NCBI GenBank assembly: GCA_944320735.1
Contig: CALUIQ010000074.1
Coordinates: 1 to 38,362 of the forward strand
Direction: 5' to 3'
DNA: 38,362 nucleotides
From: an uncultured Bacteroides sp.
GTDB lineage: Bacteria; Bacteroidota; Bacteroidia; Bacteroidales; Bacteroidaceae
The position numbers were made by a program, and so were the translations under genes. Below the pieces are notes generated by a model that ran no database searches, was not told the origin of the DNA, and was given only the letters and a program-made list of their open reading frames with translations. Below, piece after piece: positions 15,283-22,113 of this stretch; positions within the stretch are counted from its first letter, which is position 1, and each line of letters opens with the position of its first letter.

Positions 15283-15918
15283 TTACTTGGCAGCCAACAA
15301 ATATACCATCTGCTTTACGATGTAAGGCTTCCATTGTTCTATCAAATGGTCGAATATACATTCCTCATCGTCCATCAAACGTCCCATAAGCCCTTTGGTC
15401 AGAAAAGGAACAGTCAACAGTCCATAAAACGTGTAAAGCAACACGGGCAACGGCACCGTGTTCAATTTGCCTTCCGCCATCTCTTCGCGCAAACTGTCCA
15501 CCAACTTCACGAACGTAGGCCGCATAGGAGATTCATTAATGGCTTTCACAACATACCCTGCGTCCCGTTGAATTTCCCGCATAGCAAATAGAGGCAATGC
15601 CGGATTATTTCTCAGCACCTCATAATAAGTATCCACTACACTCCCTATCCGTTCGGCTATGGGCAATTCTCTGGTAGTGATAATATTATGGAGTCTGGGT
15701 AGAATCTTTTGGACTATTTCTCCGAATACCGCTTGAAACATCCGGTCTTTTGTCCGGAAATAATAATGCAGAGAGGGACGGTTGATGCCAGCCTTGGCCG
15801 CAATGTCACTCATACTGGTTTCTGCGAATCCTTTTTCAATGAACAAAGATTTTGCCGCCTCAATGATTTTAGCCTCCAAGTCATTGCCTTCAGTATCTAT
15901 ATTATCTTTCGCCATCAT
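15283..15918 (-). CDS. TetR family transcriptional regulator
   Basis: The 211-residue protein has the TetR N-terminal DNA-binding domain: EAKIIEAAKSLFIEKGFAET, then the helix-turn-helix MSDIAAKAGINRPSLHYYFRTKDRMFQAVF (about residues 35-66). The C-terminal helical ligand domain (about 75-205) is not family-specific. It lies 30 bases downstream of the acyl-CoA dehydratase activase gene on the same strand, so it is probably the second gene of that operon. It likely controls the operon through the palindromic sites at 20231-20273. The ligand is unknown; an acyl-CoA or related organic acid would fit the neighbour. Confidence 0.88.
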   Translation of the reverse strand: MMAKDNIDTEGNDLEAKIIEAAKSLFIEKGFAETSMSDIAAKAGINRPSLHYYFRTKDRMFQAVFGEIVQKILPRLHNIITTRELPIAERIGSVVDTYYEVLRNNPALPLFAMREIQRDAGYVVKAINESPMRPTFVKLVDSLREEMAEGKLNTVPLPVLLYTFYGLLTVPFLTKGLMGRLMDDEECIFDHLIEQWKPYIVKQMVYLLAAK

Positions 15919-15948
15919 AGATATTCTTTACGAAGTGAATAAAATAAA

Positions 15949-18900
15949 TCAGCCAGCCAACTGTTGCCGGAAGTGTTCAGGACTCTTAGAAAGGTTGTCG
16001 ATGAAGAGCAACAAGCGGTTGGTCACATTGACATCGCTCACGCCACTGTCGAAATCGAGCGAGAGAAAGTTCATATCGGGAAGCAAGGACTTTATCCGCT
16101 TCTCCATCCCTTTTGCCACGATGTGATTGGCTATACAACCGAAAGGCTGCAAGCTGACTACATTGTTGATTCCCTGATGCGCATAGGACATAATTTCAGC
16201 AGGCAACAACCAACCCTCTCCAAACTGGGCGTTGAGCGTTATGACTTTTTGCGCCTCCTCCGCCTCAGCGAAAATATTCTCAAACGGAGTGAAATATCGG
16301 AATTGCCCCCCAATACGGTTTACCTTCTCTATCGTTTTCCATAGTATGTCATATCCCAACCGATAAACTTTAGCGGGGAACAGACCTTTTGTGATTTCTG
16401 TCTCCCTGCGTATTTTTTTGTTTACGAAGTCCTGCATAAAAAAGTCAACGAGCGTCGAAGGAACGACCTCGATTCCCTTCCGGGTCATCCACGCGGTTAT
16501 CTCCTTATGCGCAAAAGGATTGAACTTTAAGAATATCTCCCCGACAACTCCCACTTTGGGGCAGTCCACTTCCCGACAAATGGTATTGAATTGGCGGGCG
16601 GCCAAACCCAGACAATCATATAAATCCCCCGACTTGCCGTCGCGTATTTTTTGTTTCGCCACATTCAGATAAAAGTCTTTCAGCTTCTCCGCTTGCCCTA
16701 CTTCCTTCTCGCGGGGGGCGGACGCATAATAGAATTTGGCGATGCAGTCGCTGTAAAGCAGGACACGCAAGACTATCGGAAACATTTTTACCCAATTAAA
16801 CTTCAGACCGGATTGACCGTTCTGAAGATTCGCCCCGAACGCAAGCGACACAACGGGGATGTCGGCATATCCCGCATTGAACAACGCTTTTCTTATCAAT
16901 GCCACATAATTGCTGGCACGACATTGCCCTCCTGTCTGTGTCATAGCCACGACCGTTTCATTCGGATTGTACCGGCCGCTTCGGAATGCCTTGATGATAT
17001 CACCCACAATCAGCGTGGCTGGATAGCACACTTCGTTGTTAGCGTATTTCAGCCCCCAATCACACGACTCCACATCGCTGAGAGGCAAGGTCTCTACGTG
17101 GTACCCAGCCACTCGCATAACATCGGGTATAAGCGGTGATATGAACGGAGTGAAAAAAGGAACCAATATTTTCTTGGTCCTCAATTCCTCTTCCGAGACG
17201 GATGCCACATTAGAGCCATTCTTCACCACTCTCCCGGATAGAGCTTCCCGCTCCCGCTTCAGTTTCAAGCTCTCTATGAGGGAGCGCACCCGGAGTTTCA
17301 TCGAACCGGCGTTGTTGATGTCGTCCAGCTTCAGCATCGTATAGACTTTCCCATAACGCATCAGCAAGTCACGTATTTCGTCTACCAAAAAAGCATCAGG
17401 ACCACAACCGAAAGAAGTGAACTGGACAAACTGCACATCATCCTCCTGCCTTGCACCCCATTGCGCGGCTTTCAATATACGGTTGGGGTAAGTCCATTGG
17501 TCGAGGAACTGCACACCTTGCACCTTCGTTTCCGCCTCGCGCACGATGTCATCGGTCATCACATCAATACCCATACCGGCCACCATATCGGACATCTTAT
17601 GCTGTATCAACGGGTCGGTATGGTAGGGTCGCCCGGCAAGAAGCAGCACCAGATGCTTGGCACGTCTCGCCTCGTCCAAGATTTTTTTATTGCAGGCGAA
17701 AAGCGCGTGCAAATACGCTTCCTGTTCGCTTTCCGCTCTCGCAAACGCCCGGGCTATCGTCTTATCTTCCACACCAAGCGTTTTCAAGTAACTCCGACAT
17801 TCACGGAACAGCATCTTTTTGTCCTTGAACGATATGGCAGGCGTGTCAACCGGTACAGCCGCCCCCTGCACACTTTTCACCACTTCCGAATATCCGGTTA
17901 CAATCGGACAATTATAACTGTTTTGCTCACCCGTTTCTTTCCGCTCATAGATGACGAAAGGCATAAAGATACGGTCTACCTTCTTTTCTATGAGGTCTTG
18001 TATATGGCTATGCACCAGCTTGGCAGGGAAACAAATGTTATCCGACATAACCAATCGCGCGCTGTGCTCGTAATGGGAAAAATCGGAGGCAGCGGAAAGA
18101 GTGACCTGCAAGCCGCATTCCGTAAACAGGGTGTGCCAGAACGGAAAATCTTCATACATATTCAGACACCTGGGAATGCCTATATTCATACGCGCACCGG
18201 TAACGACCTTACTTGCCCTGCCAAAAAGCAGTTCGTTCTTTATCTCATAAGCGTTTGCGGCACGCTCGTTACTCTCCCCGTTGGCAAACACCCTTTCACA
18301 ACGGTTTCCACTATAGTAATTCTTCCCGCTCGAAAAATGATAGCGCGAAACCAGGCATTGGTTTTCGCAGCCCTTGCAATGAAGAAGCTTCGAAGTGTAT
18401 TCCGCCTTGCCTAAAATAGCATCCAAGGAAACACCCGCATGGGTATGCTCACTAGCATACAAGGCACAGCCATAAGCCCCCATAAGTTCAGGAACATCCG
18501 GGCGTGACACTTCTGCCCCCGTCAGCAACTCCAATGCGCGCACTACGGCATCGTTCCGCATCGTGCCGCCTTGTACCACAATGTGACGGCCGAGCACCGA
18601 AATGTCTTTCAACTTCAAGACCTTATAAAGGCAATTCTTTACCACCGAATACGCCAATCCGGAAGCGATGTCGTTGACGGTCGCCCCTTCGCGAAGCACT
18701 TGCTTCACCTTGGAATTCATAAATACCGTACAGCGGGTGCCCAAATCACACGGACGGTCGGAAAAGCACCCTGCCTGGGCGAAATCTTGTACGGAATATC
18801 CCAACGTCTTGGCAAAGGTCTCGATGAATGAGCCGCAACCCGAAGAACAAGCCTCGTTTATCTCTATGCGGTTCACGATACCCTTGTTTACGAAAATGGC

Positions 18901-20193
18901 TTTCATATCCTGCCCGCCGATGTCAAGAATGAAAGAAACGTCCTTGTCGATGTGCGAGGCGGCCATATAATGAGCGATGGTTTCCACGATGCCGGAATCC
19001 AGTTGGAAAGCCGTCTTTATCAAATCTTCCCCATACCCGGTAGAGCAGCTTCCCTTGATATTCAAGACTGTACCATTCTCCTCGCATTTCTTTTTCAGCT
19101 CTTGCAGTCCTTTCTCCACTGCCTGTACCGGATTGCCGCCATTTACATTATAATAAGTGAACAAAAGCCGACTTTCCATATCAGTAACAACGATTTTCGT
19201 TGTCGTAGAGCCGGAATCGATGCCGATGCAGACATCTTGTTGCCCGGATTTGAACAGGCCAGCAGGTATGTGTTTCCCCGCCATACGTTTCTTCCACCCC
19301 TCATATTCCTGCTTGTTCGAGAATATAGGTCGCAAACCGTTTTTTCCGGCATCCCGCATAGGAGAAGAACTCACCTCCAATTTGGCAATGACATCCGAAA
19401 GTCTGTATACGTTCTCTTGTTCCGTGCAGGAAAGTGCGGTACCGAGTGCAGGCAGCAACGCCCCGTTTTCAGGAAGCAAGATGTCTTTGTCTTCCAAGTG
19501 CAAGTAATCCGCAAAAGCCTTGCGCAGGGAGGGAATGAAAGTCAGCGGACCACCACAAAACAATACCGGAGCCTTGATGTCACACCCATGCGCCAATGTA
19601 ATCACGGTTTGAACCGCCACCGCGTGAAAGATGGAAGCGGCAATATCTTCCTTACTCACATTTTTGGCTATCAAGTTTTGAATATCCGTCTTGCAGAACA
19701 CCCCACATCGGGAAGCTATCGGGTAGACCTGCTTCGCGTTTCGGGCGAGCTTATCCATATCTTCCACTTTCACACCGAGGATAACCGCCATTTGGTCGAT
19801 GAACGCTCCGGTACCTCCGGCACAGTTGCCGTTCATACGCAGGTCTTTCGCCTTGGCCTCTTCGAAGAACACGACTTTCGCATCTTCACCGCCAATATCA
19901 ATCATAGAACATACCGAAGGATAGCTTACTTGTACAGCCTTTGAAGCGGCCACTACTTCTTGCACAAAAGGAATATCCATTTGTTCAGAAACGCCCATAC
20001 CGACCGACCCAGTCACTTTCACACGCGCCTTAACATCGCCTAAAAAAGATTCCATTTCACGCAGGAGATCACAGAGCGTCGCTTTTATCCGCGCATGATG
20101 CCGCAGGTATTTTGAAAATAAGATTTCACCCTCCTCACCTATCGCAACCAGTTTGGCGGTTGTTGAGCCTAAATCAATCCCAACCCTTATCAT
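15949..20193 (-). CDS. Giant acyl-CoA dehydratase activase (2-hydroxyglutaryl-CoA dehydratase activator family)
   Basis: The 1414-residue protein carries two BadF/BadG/BcrA/BcrD-type ATPase domains (about 3-255 and 321-585). Each has an ASKHA phosphate loop (GIDLGSTTAK at 5-14; GIDSGSTTTK at 324-333), a second phosphate motif (DIGGEDAK, DIGGQDMK) and the cysteine pair that in HgdC holds the bridging 4Fe-4S cluster. C124/C163 and C449/C488 are each 39 residues apart, as in HgdC. A Cys-rich DUF2229-like region follows (about 600-860; CKGCENQC), then an HgdB-like C-terminal region (about 880-1400; LLLAGRPYHTDPLI). Such proteins use ATP to inject low-potential electrons into radical acyl-CoA dehydratases. 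No separate dehydratase subunit genes lie in the window. It is co-directional with a TetR regulator. Confidence 0.88.
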   Translation of the reverse strand: MIRVGIDLGSTTAKLVAIGEEGEILFSKYLRHHARIKATLCDLLREMESFLGDVKARVKVTGSVGMGVSEQMDIPFVQEVVAASKAVQVSYPSVCSMIDIGGEDAKVVFFEEAKAKDLRMNGNCAGGTGAFIDQMAVILGVKVEDMDKLARNAKQVYPIASRCGVFCKTDIQNLIAKNVSKEDIAASIFHAVAVQTVITLAHGCDIKAPVLFCGGPLTFIPSLRKAFADYLHLEDKDILLPENGALLPALGTALSCTEQENVYRLSDVIAKLEVSSSPMRDAGKNGLRPIFSNKQEYEGWKKRMAGKHIPAGLFKSGQQDVCIGIDSGSTTTKIVVTDMESRLLFTYYNVNGGNPVQAVEKGLQELKKKCEENGTVLNIKGSCSTGYGEDLIKTAFQLDSGIVETIAHYMAASHIDKDVSFILDIGGQDMKAIFVNKGIVNRIEINEACSSGCGSFIETFAKTLGYSVQDFAQAGCFSDRPCDLGTRCTVFMNSKVKQVLREGATVNDIASGLAYSVVKNCLYKVLKLKDISVLGRHIVVQGGTMRNDAVVRALELLTGAEVSRPDVPELMGAYGCALYASEHTHAGVSLDAILGKAEYTSKLLHCKGCENQCLVSRYHFSSGKNYYSGNRCERVFANGESNERAANAYEIKNELLFGRASKVVTGARMNIGIPRCLNMYEDFPFWHTLFTECGLQVTLSAASDFSHYEHSARLVMSDNICFPAKLVHSHIQDLIEKKVDRIFMPFVIYERKETGEQNSYNCPIVTGYSEVVKSVQGAAVPVDTPAISFKDKKMLFRECRSYLKTLGVEDKTIARAFARAESEQEAYLHALFACNKKILDEARRAKHLVLLLAGRPYHTDPLIQHKMSDMVAGMGIDVMTDDIVREAETKVQGVQFLDQWTYPNRILKAAQWGARQEDDVQFVQFTSFGCGPDAFLVDEIRDLLMRYGKVYTMLKLDDINNAGSMKLRVRSLIESLKLKREREALSGRVVKNGSNVASVSEEELRTKKILVPFFTPFISPLIPDVMRVAGYHVETLPLSDVESCDWGLKYANNEVCYPATLIVGDIIKAFRSGRYNPNETVVAMTQTGGQCRASNYVALIRKALFNAGYADIPVVSLAFGANLQNGQSGLKFNWVKMFPIVLRVLLYSDCIAKFYYASAPREKEVGQAEKLKDFYLNVAKQKIRDGKSGDLYDCLGLAARQFNTICREVDCPKVGVVGEIFLKFNPFAHKEITAWMTRKGIEVVPSTLVDFFMQDFVNKKIRRETEITKGLFPAKVYRLGYDILWKTIEKVNRIGGQFRYFTPFENIFAEAEEAQKVITLNAQFGEGWLLPAEIMSYAHQGINNVVSLQPFGCIANHIVAKGMEKRIKSLLPDMNFLSLDFDSGVSDVNVTNRLLLFIDNLSKSPEHFRQQLAG

Positions 20194-20230
20194 AATACTT
20201 CGATTTTAAAATTCCACTTCTTACACATAT

Positions 20231-20273
20231 TGTCACATACGACATTCTTTTCAGTTTGACACATATGTCAGAC
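20231..20273. promoter_or_regulatory. Paired palindromic operator candidates upstream of the activase/TetR operon
   Basis: GTTTGACA-CATA-TGTCAGAC (20254-20273) is an imperfect 20-bp palindrome (7 of 8 arm positions pair). A second site, TGTC-ACATAC-GACA (20231-20244), lies just downstream toward the gene. They are 38-80 bases before the activase ATG. On the minus strand, TTTG near 20290 followed by a weak TATGTGTC -7 box inside the palindrome is a possible promoter. Autoregulation by the TetR protein encoded in the same operon is the simplest reading. Confidence 0.45.
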
Positions 20274-20725
20274 ACTGCAAAAATGCAAAATCATTTCGCA
20301 TCTACAAAATTCTTTGGGAAGAGAATAAGTCCATTTTGTCTTTTTTTACCGATTAGTTCATTTACAATTTATCATTTAATCTTCCTCCTCATTTCATTTA
20401 ATGTCCCGCCCCTTCCCTTTAAATCAGCCGGGCGTTCTCTTTAAATGAAAATCATCCGATGTTCCCCTTCACAAGAAGCAGTGAAAGGACACAGAAAAAG
20501 CAGTGTTTTGAACCGGCAAAAACTATGTTTCACACTTTACAGGAGTCCGACAGTTGAATGTTTCACGCTTTCACGACTCTTCAACCGACTGGCTTTAACA
20601 GGAATACGGTGAAGGATACATCCTTCACGAATGTTTCACATCTCCTTTTCCCATAGGAAGCGGTTCTGTACAATTTGTACACATAGATGTTCGATTTTAT
20701 CATACAGCATGAAATAAGGACAAAT

Positions 20726-20755
20726 AGCAAGCTGTCTTTGCCAAGACAGCTTGCT
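20726..20755. repeat. 13-bp perfect hairpin with decayed direct copy 44 bp away
   Basis: AGCAAGCTGTCTT (20726-20738), loop TGCC, AAGACAGCTTGCT (20743-20755). AAGCTGTCTT recurs at 20773-20782, exactly 44 bases after the first copy, and the following 12 bases match at 8 positions, so this is a partly eroded tandem unit. Neither side has a T run long enough for a typical terminator. Confidence 0.55.
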
Positions 20756-20855
20756 GAAATGGCAAAGTAAGTAAGCTGTCTTGGTAAAGTCAGCAAGGAT
20801 ACTTAGAAATCGAACTCTGATGTTTTTTATAAGATTGTTTATTGCAACTGAGTTT

Positions 20856-20880
20856 CCGGACTGAGCCCAAGAAAGTCCGG
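20856..20880. repeat. Hairpin CCGGACT/AGTCCGG
   Basis: CCGGACT (20856-20862) and AGTCCGG (20874-20880) form a 7-bp stem with an 11-base loop, followed by CTTCTTCATT. It lies 16 bases upstream of the left inverted repeat of the Rpn unit. Confidence 0.4.
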
Positions 20881-20896
20881 CTTCTTCATTAAAGAA

Positions 20897-20923
20897 ATAA
20901 TCCTCTTTGATATATCAGATGAA
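20897..20923. repeat. Left inverted repeat flanking the Rpn nuclease gene
   Basis: The 27 bases beginning ATAATCCTCTTTGATATATC match the reverse complement of 22015-22041 at 24 of 27 positions, with the three differences adjacent in the middle. The pair encloses 1091 bases containing one gene, like terminal inverted repeats of a small mobile unit. No flanking target duplication is evident. Confidence 0.65.
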
Positions 20924-21055
20924 ACTACTGAACCATACCGTGAAAAATATATCAACTTAACCTTGTAAAATGTATCATATTAACAGGGAATGGGTTCGGA
21001 TTTTTGCTGGCATCATTTTTCCGTTCCTCCCCCACATTCTTTCAACAGAATTCAT

Positions 21056-21063
21056 TACCTTTG
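21056..21063 (+). promoter_or_regulatory. -7 box of the Rpn nuclease gene
   Basis: TACCTTTG matches TAnnTTTG; no convincing -33 element is present about 20 bases before it. A start near 21070 would leave only the ATGs at 21083 and 21092 usable, which rules out the longer ORF start at 20990. Confidence 0.45.
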
Positions 21064-21082
21064 TCCCATCAACCGTAAACGA

Positions 21083-22000
21083 ATGGAAATTATGAGATAC
21101 CTCAGCCCCAAAGCAGACCTGACATTCAAGAAAGTTTTTGGAGAACATCCTGACTTAATAATCAGTTTCCTCAACGCATTACTTCCCTTGGACACGCCAG
21201 AAGAGGAAATCACGTGGGTGGAATACCTTAATCCCGAATTGGTGCCGCAAAACCCACTGCGCAAGGACAGCACTGTGGACGTACGTTGCAAAGACCGACT
21301 GGGTAGACAGTTCATCGTGGAGATGCAGATGATGTGGACTTCGGCCTACAAGCAACGAGTCTTGTTCAATGCCTCGAAAGCCTACGTCAGCCAGTTGGAG
21401 AAAGGCGGGGATTACGAGTTGTTGCAGCCGGTCTATTCGCTGAATCTCGTGAATGACACTTTCTCGGATAGCGAAAGGTATTACCATGACTTCCGGATTG
21501 TGGAGGTAGCAGATACGCATGAGGTCATCGAAGGATTGCGCTTCATCTTTGTGGAACTTCCCAAGTTCACGCCCCGCAACTATGGCGACAAGAAGATGAA
21601 GGTGCTTTGGCTCCGTTTTCTGACAGAAATCAACGAGCACACCCGAGAGGTGCCTGAAGAGTTGCTGGCGAATCCCGAAATCCACAAGGCGGTTACTCAG
21701 TTGGAAGAATCAGCCTTTACGGAAGGACAGCTCCTTGGTTACGAAAAGTTCTGGGATATGGTGAGCACGGCGAAGATGCAAATCAGCAGTTCACGGCGCG
21801 AAGGTATGGAGGAAGGATTTGAAAAAGGCATAGAAAAGGGGTTGGAGGAAGGCCATAAGAAAGGAATGGAGGAAGGGCTTGAAAAAGGACGTTATGAAGA
21901 GCGTCTTGCCAATGCCCACAACTTAAAACAACTGGGCGTATCTGTTGAAATCATCACACAGGCGACTGGGTTGAGCGCAATGGAAATAGAGGAGTTGTAG
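21083..22000 (+). CDS. Rpn family recombination-promoting nuclease / PD-(D/E)XK putative transposase
   Basis: From the ATG at 21083 the product is 305 residues (302 from the ATG at 21092). The N-terminus (MRYLSPKADLTFKKVFGEHP) and DSTVDVRCKDRLGRQFIVEMQ-type core are typical of the PDDEXK_2/Rpn family. Numbering from 21092, D63, E77 and Q79 form the D...ExQ nuclease site. A stretch of seven tetrapeptides of the form x-[EK]-[EK]-G follows near the C-terminus, then a helical tail (LKQLGVSVEIITQATGLSAMEIEEL) common in this family. The ORF can extend to 20990, but that start is upstream of the -7 box. E. coli Rpn proteins are DNA endonucleases that promote RecA-independent recombination, and some act in phage defence. 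The gene is flanked by inverted repeats. Confidence 0.85.
   Translation: MEIMRYLSPKADLTFKKVFGEHPDLIISFLNALLPLDTPEEEITWVEYLNPELVPQNPLRKDSTVDVRCKDRLGRQFIVEMQMMWTSAYKQRVLFNASKAYVSQLEKGGDYELLQPVYSLNLVNDTFSDSERYYHDFRIVEVADTHEVIEGLRFIFVELPKFTPRNYGDKKMKVLWLRFLTEINEHTREVPEELLANPEIHKAVTQLEESAFTEGQLLGYEKFWDMVSTAKMQISSSRREGMEEGFEKGIEKGLEEGHKKGMEEGLEKGRYEERLANAHNLKQLGVSVEIITQATGLSAMEIEEL
21800..21889 (+). repeat. In-gene degenerate 12-bp repeats encoding a Glu/Lys-Gly helix
   Basis: Thirty codons encode EG followed by seven tetrapeptides (MEEG, FEKG, IEKG, LEEG, HKKG, MEEG, LEKG). The 12-base periodicity makes this segment prone to length variation by slippage. Similar Glu-Gly rich helices are common near the end of Rpn proteins. 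Confidence 0.8.
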
Positions 22001-22014
22001 CTTTCTGCAAGGAC

Positions 22015-22041
22015 TTCATCTGATATTCAAAAGAGGATTAT
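22015..22041. repeat. Right inverted repeat flanking the Rpn nuclease gene
   Basis: This is the partner of 20897-20923 (24 of 27 bases identical in reverse complement), starting 14 bases after the stop codon. It overlaps the first arm of the 22-bp hairpin at 22023-22077. Confidence 0.65.
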
Positions 22042-22092
22042 CCTATATCGTGGAGAGGATAATCCTCTTTTGAATATAGGATAATCCTCTCC
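22023..22092. terminator. 22-bp perfect hairpin with three palindromes at 22-bp period
   Basis: Bases 22023-22044 and 22056-22077 are perfect reverse complements around an 11-base loop, and lie between convergent genes, so bidirectional termination is likely. The unit AGGAT[TA]ATCCT, itself a palindrome, occurs at 22034, 22056 and 22078, exactly 22 bases apart. The third copy is outside the hairpin, which suggests a repeat array rather than only a terminator. Confidence 0.65.
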
Positions 22093-22113
22093 AGCGGGGG
22101 TAGCGGATTCAGC

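Larger units (their letters stand above)
20194..21082. other. Long non-coding region rich in hairpins
   Basis: About 890 bases without a credible gene. The two short ORFs inside (20256-20444 and 20581-20796) lack homology-like features. Besides the operators near 20250 it holds GTGAAGGAT-AC-ATCCTTCAC (20609-20628), a GTACAA-T-TTGTAC palindrome (20668-20680), a 13-bp hairpin (20726-20755), a CCGGACT/AGTCCGG hairpin (20856-20880) and the left inverted repeat of the Rpn unit (20897-20923). Several GTGAA/TTCAC words recur between 20460 and 20640. A small RNA is possible but cannot be shown. Confidence 0.6.

Noticed and set aside
20256..20796. Two short ORFs (20256-20444 plus, 20581-20796 minus) in the long intergenic region.
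   Set aside because: Neither has a promoter or ribosome binding site, and the second spans several inverted repeats.
20990..21082. Upstream extension of the Rpn nuclease ORF.
   Set aside because: The extra residues are not family-like and lie upstream of the TACCTTTG -7 box; the family start motif begins at 21092.
21800..21889. Considered as a possible minisatellite or CRISPR-like array.
   Set aside because: It is an in-frame protein repeat typical of the Rpn family; no spacers exist. No CRISPR array was seen anywhere in the window.
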